Source: DASXAQ01 sp036406615 (GTDB lineage Bacteria; Actinomycetota; UBA4738). From it: a stretch of 64,000 nucleotides of DNA. The translations under genes were made by a program, and so were the position numbers. This document shows, piece after piece, positions 58,655 through 64,000 of the stretch; the stretch's first letter is position 1, and each line of letters starts with the position of its first letter. The stretch covers positions 24,154 to 88,153 of the forward strand of contig DASXAQ010000069.1 of the NCBI GenBank assembly GCA_036406615.1. Direction: 5' to 3'. The notes below the pieces were generated by a model. It was not told the origin of the DNA and did no database searches. It saw only the letters and a list, made by a program, of their open reading frames with translations.

Positions 58655-59434
58655 TCACCGCCGCGAGATGGTCACCAGGACGATACCGACCAGGTTGAAC
58701 GTGCCGTGCGCCACCATCGAGGCCAGCAGGCTCTGCCGGCGCTCGTACACCCACGCCAGGCCGATCCCGACGAGCATCAGCGACGGCACGATCAGCAGGA
58801 AGAGCGAGCCCTGGATGTGGACGAGGCCGAACACGGCGCCGGAGATGACCGCCGAAGGCCAGAACGAGTAGCGCGCACGAAGGCTCTTGAACAGGAATCC
58901 GCGGAACAGCGTCTCCTCGCCGAGCGGTGCCAGCACGACCGCCAAGACGGCGAACGACGCGAACCCCGCGCCGTGCAGGCATGTGGGGACCTGGTCCGGC
59001 TGCCCCGGGCTGTGCCCGAGGATCAGCGAGGTCACGCCGCTGACGACCGCGTCGACCACGTACGCGGCCGCTACGATCGCTACCCCGCCGGCGAGGCCGA
59101 CGCGCAAATCCTTCGCGGGGTCGCGCGGCAGCCCGAGCGCCGCCGCGGGCGTCCGGTGCACGACCGTGACCCAGAACAGCGGCACGGCCGCGAAGGCGGC
59201 CTCCTGGGGGATCCACAGCGAGAAGAACTGGGGCTGGCACGCGGTGGTGAACGCCTGGCCGAGCGCGCCGGCGATCACGGCGATCACCAGCGCGATGAAG
59301 AAGACAGGAACGGTCTCCAGCGGGGTCCACGTGGCAGGCAGCACGTCCGGGCCGGGCCCCGGAGGCGGCGGCATGGGCGGAGGTGGGACCCGCGGCGGGA
59401 CGCCGGGAGGATCCGGCGGCGGGACGTTCGCCAT
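58655..59434 (-). CDS. CPBP-family intramembrane metalloprotease
   Basis: A 259-aa membrane protein with a Pro-rich cytoplasmic N-terminus (VPPPDPPGVPPRVPPPPMPP), about eight helices and the CPBP motifs PLGEETLFRGFLF, AVFGLVHIQG and MVAHGTFNLVG. The substrate is unknown. ATG 59434 follows GGAAGG; the longer frame upstream covers antisense of the next gene's promoter. It heads a chain with the 44-aa ORF, SCP2-like and methyltransferase genes. Confidence 0.88.
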   Translation of the reverse strand: MANVPPPDPPGVPPRVPPPPMPPPPGPGPDVLPATWTPLETVPVFFIALVIAVIAGALGQAFTTACQPQFFSLWIPQEAAFAAVPLFWVTVVHRTPAAALGLPRDPAKDLRVGLAGGVAIVAAAYVVDAVVSGVTSLILGHSPGQPDQVPTCLHGAGFASFAVLAVVLAPLGEETLFRGFLFKSLRARYSFWPSAVISGAVFGLVHIQGSLFLLIVPSLMLVGIGLAWVYERRQSLLASMVAHGTFNLVGIVLVTISRR

Positions 59435-59570
59435 GTCCCTACCTTCCCATACGCCGGGCGGGTGGTCGGCGGCCACGTCGGCGAACGCGCGTGAGTCCGG
59501 CGTGCCGATCATGCACGGCTGGATGTCCTTGAAGGGGACACGGCGCGGGGGTACCATCCGGCTCCCTGCG

Positions 59571-60509
59571 ATGCGCCTGGTGACCTACGACCGAGGGGGC
59601 GTCCGGCGACTCGGCGCCTGGGTGGCGGGGACCGTCGTCGACCTGCCCGACGCGGTCGGCCACCCCGCGTTCCCCGCTTCGATGGAGTCGCTGGTCGCGC
59701 GCAACGGCGGCACCACCCTGGACGCGGCACGCGACGCCCTTTCGAGACCCGAGATCGTCGACGAGTGCGCGGTCGCCGGAGCTCGCCTGCTGGCCCCGAT
59801 CGTCCCGTCCGCCCTGTGGCAGGCGCCCGACCCCGGCGCGACGCCGGCTGCGGACGCGCGAACGTCGACGTCGAGGCACGCGTCCAAGGCCGGCGCCGGC
59901 GGATCTCGGCCAACGGCGAACGCCACGTCGAACGGCGCTTCGTCGGACGCGCCTGCGGCTCGCCGTTCGATCATCGGCCCGGACGACGGCGTCGGCTACC
60001 CCTCCCCGCCGGCGGGTCTGGACTGCGGACTCGAAGTGGCCTGCGTCGTGGGCAGGGCGGGCCGCAACCTGTCCCCTCGGCAGGCGCAGGCGTCGGTCTT
60101 CGGCTACACCCTGATGAACGACTGGACGGCGGTGTCCCCCAACGGCAAGGGAAAGGCCGCGACGACCGGCCCGACCGTGGCGACCGCACTCGGCCCGTGC
60201 ATCGTCACGCCCGACGAGCTGGCGACGGCGGTGGTCCGCATCGTGGCCAGGGTCGACGGCGAGGTGTGGTTCGAAGGCAGCCTGAACGACGCGGCCGGCT
60301 CGTTCGCGACGATGATCTCGCGCACGTCGCGTCACGAGCAGCTGCGCCCCGGCGACCTGTACGGCTCGGGAACGCTCGCGACCGGCCACCAGCACGATCG
60401 ACGCCGGCGGCTCGCGCCGGGTCAGGTTGTGGAGATCGAAGCCGACGGGATCGGCGTGTTGCGCAACCGGATCACGCGTTCGCGCCGGCGGCCCGGATCG
60501 CGGCGATGA
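59571..60509 (+). CDS. Fumarylacetoacetate hydrolase family protein, probably degenerate
   Basis: A 312-aa protein. The N-terminus (MRLVTYDRGGVRRLGAWV) and the C-terminal half (SIIGPDDGVGYPSPPAGLDC, GYTLMNDWTA, GTLATGHQ, VVEIEADGIGVLRNRI) fit the family. The middle, about residues 85-140, where a DF..F..H segment with catalytic residues is expected, is instead an Ala/Ser/Thr-rich stretch, and the first Glu of the metal-binding ExE is replaced. It is probably inactive. TACCAT 13 bases before the ATG may be the -10. The 3' end overlaps the DsbA-like gene by 38 bases. Confidence 0.65.
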   Translation: MRLVTYDRGGVRRLGAWVAGTVVDLPDAVGHPAFPASMESLVARNGGTTLDAARDALSRPEIVDECAVAGARLLAPIVPSALWQAPDPGATPAADARTSTSRHASKAGAGGSRPTANATSNGASSDAPAARRSIIGPDDGVGYPSPPAGLDCGLEVACVVGRAGRNLSPRQAQASVFGYTLMNDWTAVSPNGKGKAATTGPTVATALGPCIVTPDELATAVVRIVARVDGEVWFEGSLNDAAGSFATMISRTSRHEQLRPGDLYGSGTLATGHQHDRRRRLAPGQVVEIEADGIGVLRNRITRSRRRPGSRR

Positions 60510-61236
60510 ACCCCGCCGCGGACGAATAGGCGCTCGCCGGCGCCGGCGTGCCGTCGATCAGCACCGTCGGCGTCGAGGTGATGCCTCGCTGCGAGGCCAG
60601 CGTCGTGATCCGCTCGACGAAGGGAACGTACGTCTTCGACTCGACGCATCGGTCGAACGCGCCGCCCGTCACGCCGGCAGTCGCCCCGAACGCCGTGAGC
60701 GAGGACGTCGTCAGCGCGCCCGAGTTCTCCGCCGCTTGGTTCGCGAACAGCTCGTCGTGATACGGCCAGAATCTGCCCTGGGCGCCCGCGCAGTAGGCGG
60801 CGTTCGACGCCAGCTCGGACTCGGGGCCGAGGAATGCCATCGGCACGTAGCCGAACCTGATGGTCCCGTCCGCAACGAGCCGGTCGATCGTCGAGCCGAC
60901 CGTCCTCTGGAACTCGCCGCAGTGCGGGCACTGGAAGTCCCCGTACTCGACCACGGAGACCTTCGCGGTCGAGGCGCCACGCGTGACGGCTCCGTCGGCG
61001 GCAGCGAAGGGCGGACGCACGACCGCGCCGCCGCTCGCGGAGCGGAGCGCCTGGATCCCGATCCCAGTCGAGATCGCGAGGACGATCCCGGCAACGACCA
61101 CGCCGGAGCGGCGCCACCACGGCGTTCGGACGCCACGACGCCTCGCGGCCCGGCTGGACGGTCCACGTCCGCCGGCCGCGCGGCCCGCAGCCTTCGGCCT
61201 CGCGCGCGTCGGCGATGGCGTCCGCGCCTTCGGCAT
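60472..61236 (-). CDS. DsbA-like membrane-anchored thioredoxin-fold oxidoreductase
   Basis: A 254-aa protein: basic cytoplasmic tail (1-~43), one helix (~44-62), then a DsbA-type domain with active site CPHC (in VEYGDFQCPHCGEFQR), FWPYHDELF and the cis-Pro loop GITSTPTVLIDG. It should form or isomerise disulfides outside the membrane. It directly follows the MauE-like gene (stop, then ATG), which probably recycles or supplies its electrons. Confidence 0.92.
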   Translation of the reverse strand: MPKARTPSPTRARPKAAGRAAGGRGPSSRAARRRGVRTPWWRRSGVVVAGIVLAISTGIGIQALRSASGGAVVRPPFAAADGAVTRGASTAKVSVVEYGDFQCPHCGEFQRTVGSTIDRLVADGTIRFGYVPMAFLGPESELASNAAYCAGAQGRFWPYHDELFANQAAENSGALTTSSLTAFGATAGVTGGAFDRCVESKTYVPFVERITTLASQRGITSTPTVLIDGTPAPASAYSSAAGFIAAIRAAGANA

Positions 61237-61746
61237 CTACGCCACCTCCAGCGCGAGCCGGCTTCGCGGCCGCCACAGCAGCCACGCCGACGCCGCCATC
61301 AATGCCGCATCCCGTCCGATCTCCCATGCGTAGGAGGCGGCGTCGACGCCCGGAGCCGCTCCGCCGCCGCCGAAGCACCCGCACTCGATGGACAGCCCCC
61401 GCGCCCACGCCGACCCCACGCCGGCCACGAACAGGGCGAGCAGCCCGACAGAGATCGCCGCCGCCAGCCACGTGCGAATCCCGAGCAGGAACAGGACCGC
61501 TAGGCAGATCTCCAGGAATGGAAGGCCCCAAGCCACCGGCTTCACCAGGGCCTCAGGGAGGAGCCGGTACGCGCGAACCGCGATCTCGGCCCGCTGCGGC
61601 TCGGCCATCTTCGTCACGGCGGCCCACATCCACACAGCGGCGAGCAGGACGCGTACGGCCGTCGACACCCATGTCGACCAGCGATCGGACGACGCTCGAG
61701 TGCCCGCCGGCCGCCCCGCGGCCGCCCGGGTTGGGACCAGGCTCAT
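61237..61746 (-). CDS. MauE/DoxX-like membrane protein
   Basis: A 169-aa protein with four helices: VRVLLAAVWMWAAVTKMAEP, LPFLEICLAVLFLLGI, AISVGLLALFVAGVG, and a Cys pair in ECGCFGGGG, the mark of MauE-type proteins linked to disulfide exchange. It is adjacent to and upstream of the DsbA-like gene, with no spacer, so the two form a redox pair. I give it no name beyond the family. Confidence 0.85.
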   Translation of the reverse strand: MSLVPTRAAAGRPAGTRASSDRWSTWVSTAVRVLLAAVWMWAAVTKMAEPQRAEIAVRAYRLLPEALVKPVAWGLPFLEICLAVLFLLGIRTWLAAAISVGLLALFVAGVGSAWARGLSIECGCFGGGGAAPGVDAASYAWEIGRDAALMAASAWLLWRPRSRLALEVA

Positions 61747-61824
61747 CGACGAAACTGTCGGCGGCGATTCTGAACGGACGCTGAGATCGGCCCGCGATCT
61801 TCGCCTTCAGGCCGCCGGGGGCGT

Positions 61825-61935
61825 TTAGGCCTTCTTCGCGGCCTTCTTCTCCTGGTTCTTCCTGGCCGCGCGCGCCTTCTTCCGTCGTTCACGGTCGTGA
61901 GCCCAGCGCACCTTGTTTCGGTCTCCGCGTCCCAC
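61825..61935 (-). CDS. 36-aa basic small protein (bTHX-like N-terminus)
   Basis: GTG 61935 to TAA 61825: MGRGDRNKVRWAHDRERRKK, then a Lys/Ala/Arg-rich tail ending KKAAKKA. GGAGG lies five bases upstream, inside the proC end, and the GTG follows the proC stop directly. The MGRGDR start resembles the small ribosomal protein bTHX (MGKGDRRTRRGK), but the rest differs. Probably ribosome- or RNA-associated (inference). Confidence 0.75.
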   Translation of the reverse strand: MGRGDRNKVRWAHDRERRKKARAARKNQEKKAAKKA

Positions 61936-62766
61936 TCAGTCCTCCTCAGGATCGTGTCCGAGCGCCAGCTCGGCGCTTCGCTTGCACGCGGCGTCGATGG
62001 CGTTGAGGAACGCCGCCCGCACGCCCGCCTCCTCGAGATGGCGGATGGCGGAGATGGTCGTGCCGCCGGGCGAGGTCACCATCTCGCGCAGCTCCACGGG
62101 ATGGCGGCCGGTGTCGCGCAGCATCCGCGCGGACCCCAGCATCGTCTGGATGATGAGCTCGGTCGCGACGTCGCGCGACAGCCCCAGCAGGATGCACGCC
62201 TCGATCATCGCCTCGGCCAACAGGAAGAAGTACGCGGGGCCCGAGCCGCTCGTGGCCGTGACGGCGTCCTGGTGCTTCTCCGGCAGGCGGATGACCCGGC
62301 CGACGGCGCTCAGAAGCTCCTCGGCCACCGCCAGGTGCTTGTCCTGCGCGTGGCGCCCCGGGCTGATCACCGACATCGCCTCGTCGACCAGCACCGGCAC
62401 GTTGGACATGACGCGCACCACCGGGGTGCCCGCCGGCACGTATCGCTCGATGAACGACGTGCGGATGCCTGCCGCGAACGTGATCACCAGATGCTCGGCC
62501 GTGACCGCCTCGGCGATCTGCTCCAGCAGAACCTCCATGTCCTGGGGCTTGACCGTGAGCACGATCGTCGCCGCGCCGCGCACCGCCTCGGCGTTCGACA
62601 GGGTCGTGGCCAGGCCCAGACGCTCGGCGAGCTCGGCCGCCCGCTCTTCGCGCCGACAGGTGACGACCAGCTCGTCGCGCGTGCGCCCGCCCGAGCGGAT
62701 CAGGCCCGAGGCCAGCGCCTCGCCCATGCGCCCGCCGCCGAGGAACGCGACCGATCGTTCGTCCAC
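61936..62766 (-). CDS. proC: Pyrroline-5-carboxylate reductase
   Basis: A 276-aa enzyme that reduces P5C to proline. VAFLGGGRMGEALASGL is the NADPH loop; VLTVKPQDMEVLLEQI, SNVPVLVDEAMSVISPG and TATSGSGPAYFFLLAEAMIEA are diagnostic. GTG 62766 follows AAAGGGAAG. It is 11 bases after proline dehydrogenase, the enzyme of the opposite direction, in one transcript. Confidence 0.95.
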   Translation of the reverse strand: MDERSVAFLGGGRMGEALASGLIRSGGRTRDELVVTCRREERAAELAERLGLATTLSNAEAVRGAATIVLTVKPQDMEVLLEQIAEAVTAEHLVITFAAGIRTSFIERYVPAGTPVVRVMSNVPVLVDEAMSVISPGRHAQDKHLAVAEELLSAVGRVIRLPEKHQDAVTATSGSGPAYFFLLAEAMIEACILLGLSRDVATELIIQTMLGSARMLRDTGRHPVELREMVTSPGGTTISAIRHLEEAGVRAAFLNAIDAACKRSAELALGHDPEED

Positions 62767-62777
62767 CGCTTCCCTTT

Positions 62778-63710
62778 CTATCGCCGCCACCGGATCAGGT
62801 TCGACAGGAAGAACCACATGTTCGCAGGCCGCTCGGCCATCCGACGCGTCAGGTAGGGGTACCACCGGGTCCCGTACGGGATGTAGACCCGCACCGGCTC
62901 CCCGGCCGCGACCAGGGCGCCCTGGAGATCGCGCCGGATGCCGAACAGCATCTGGAACTCGTACCGGTCGGGCGGCAGGCCTTTGCGGTGGACGTGGCCG
63001 CGGGCGCCGTCGACCAGACGCGGGTCGTGGGTGGCGAAGTGCACCGTCGAGCCCCTCTCCAGCAGCCGCCGCGAGGCGCGGGCGAAGCTCGCCGAGACCT
63101 CGGCGCGAGTCCGGTGCACGAACTCGGGCGGTTCCAGGTACGCGCCCTTGGTCATCCGAACGATCGCGCCGGGGCCGCCGATCCGTTCGACGTCGTCGTC
63201 GGTTCGAAGCAGGCACGCCTGTAACGCAACGCCCACGTCGGGGTGGTCGTCTCGCAGCGACAGGTACAGATCGAGGGTGCGGTCCACGTAGCCTCGCGAC
63301 TCCATGTCGATCATGACCAGCGTGCGCGGCTCGGCGGCCGACGCGGCCTTCAGCACGCGCAGCATGTTGTCGCGGCACAGGTCGACGCCCTGGTCGAGCC
63401 CCAGCTGGGTCAGCTTCACCGAGATGCAGCCGTCCAGCCCGGGCGACTCGTGGAGCCGCTCCAGCGCGCGGATGTACGCGTCGGTGGCTTCGGATGCCTG
63501 CGCAGGCGAGTCCACGTTCTCGCCAAGGTGATCCAGGATCGAAGCGATGCCTCGCCCGCGAAGCGACCCGGCCGCGCGGATGCCGTCCTCCAGGGAGGCT
63601 CCGGCGACGAATCGTCCGGCGACCGCGCGGCCCGGACGGGTGCGTTCGATGGCGCCGCGAACGGCAGCGAGCTCGGTCAGCCAGATGACCGGCCGGCGGA
63701 ACACGCTCAT
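62778..63710 (-). CDS. Monofunctional proline dehydrogenase
   Basis: A 310-aa FAD enzyme of the PRODH family: ISVKLTQLGLDQG, LVMIDMESRGYVDRTLDLY, IVRMTKGAYLEP, VHFATHDPRLVDGA, YEFQMLFGIRRDL and the substrate-binding YPYLTRRMAERPANMW. It oxidises proline to P5C. A TATACT hexamer about 30 bases upstream on the minus strand is its likely -10. No P5C dehydrogenase is fused or adjacent. Confidence 0.94.
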   Translation of the reverse strand: MSVFRRPVIWLTELAAVRGAIERTRPGRAVAGRFVAGASLEDGIRAAGSLRGRGIASILDHLGENVDSPAQASEATDAYIRALERLHESPGLDGCISVKLTQLGLDQGVDLCRDNMLRVLKAASAAEPRTLVMIDMESRGYVDRTLDLYLSLRDDHPDVGVALQACLLRTDDDVERIGGPGAIVRMTKGAYLEPPEFVHRTRAEVSASFARASRRLLERGSTVHFATHDPRLVDGARGHVHRKGLPPDRYEFQMLFGIRRDLQGALVAAGEPVRVYIPYGTRWYPYLTRRMAERPANMWFFLSNLIRWRR

Positions 63711-63792
63711 GCCGGGATCGCGTCCCTCATCTCGGCGCGAGTATAGGAGCGGGCGATCGGCGAACGGGCGCGGCCCATCCGGAAAAGGGTAA

Positions 63793-63998
63793 GGCCCGAG
63801 GGACCTCCGGCTCGCCGCCGGCCGAAGCCTGCGACCACCATCGACCCCTCGGGCCTAGTGCCCCGAGCAACCTCTCACGGCTGTCTCGGTTTCCTTATGA
63901 TCGCCCCTTTCGTTGGGCTTTGGGGCCTCCCGAGCCTCCCCACCCGCACAGCTAGTTGGCCTTCCCAACCGTACGAGCAGGTGCGCCCAGTTGGCCTT
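63793..63998. ncRNA. Unassigned structured region at the right edge
   Basis: No ORF of coding character in 63711-64000. A 10-bp perfect stem GGCCCGAGGG (63793-63802)/CCCTCGGGCC (63846-63855) encloses a smaller CCGGC/GCCGG hairpin; further CCGAG/CTCGG arms follow; AGTTGGCCTT occurs twice (63954-63963 and 63989-63998). Read on the minus strand, the last stem is followed by TTACCCTTTT, like a terminator. It could be a small RNA or the leader of proline dehydrogenase. It matches no RNA family I can name and may continue past the edge. Confidence 0.35.
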
Positions 63999-64000
63999 AC

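Overview
This is a 64-kb chromosomal window from a GC-rich actinobacterium. A WhiB regulator, the fused FbiC together with FbiA and FbiB for coenzyme F420, a LigA-type ligase, methylmalonyl-CoA mutase with MeaB, and GTG-rich starts all fit Actinomycetota. The organism cannot be named from sequence alone; an uncultured, deep-branching lineage is my inference. I saw no tRNA, rRNA, CRISPR array, insertion sequence or prophage. Genes are packed tightly, many with 4-base start/stop overlaps (ATGA or GTGA). About ten genes have a TANNNT -10 hexamer 6-9 bases before the start codon, which suggests widespread leaderless transcription.

Layout. 1-2.6 kb: a partial membrane glycosyltransferase, then whiB with a lysine/arginine/alanine repeat protein. 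2.7-7.7 kb: F420 synthesis, fbiC divergent from fbiA-fbiB. 7.8-9.2 kb: purine permease. 9.4-10.2 kb: the first copy of an exported His-motif protein family of unknown function. 10.2-19 kb: a cell-surface polysaccharide locus with ABC exporter, three glycosyltransferases, a small flippase-like protein, an NDP-sugar pyrophosphorylase and a SpoIID/LytB-like exported protein. 19-25.3 kb: ligA, mnmA, etfBA and others. 25.4-30 kb: small metabolic and hypothetical genes. 30-35.3 kb: sulfate importer sbp-cysTWA followed by two tail-to-tail Rrf2 regulators. 35.4-41.2 kb: aminotransferases, a short-chain dehydrogenase-like protein, a cupin with an IclR regulator, and an amino-acid permease. 41.4-43.1 kb: a Nur-like Fur regulator and a nickel permease, both with TTGCA repeats on their promoters.

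44.3-52.3 kb is the most unusual stretch. It holds the second His-motif paralogue, an exported protein whose predicted mature end is His, a CopC-CopD fusion, and five genes joined by 4-base overlaps: an HLHLF lipoprotein, a CPBP protease, an orphan type-1 binding lipoprotein, a two-anchor ectodomain protein and an HVHLF membrane protein. I read it as a possible exported metal-handling (perhaps copper) system; its function is inferred only. Next to it are the deleted, frameshifted remains of a Zn/Mn ABC transporter that still sit behind an intact promoter carrying a Zur-like box, and a second Fur-family gene.

53.5-64 kb: a phosphoesterase, methylmalonyl-CoA mutase and MeaB, a methyltransferase, an SCP2-like protein, a CPBP protease, a degenerate fumarylacetoacetase-family gene, a DsbA-like/MauE pair for disulfides, a 36-aa basic protein, proC next to proline dehydrogenase, and an unassigned structured region at the right edge.
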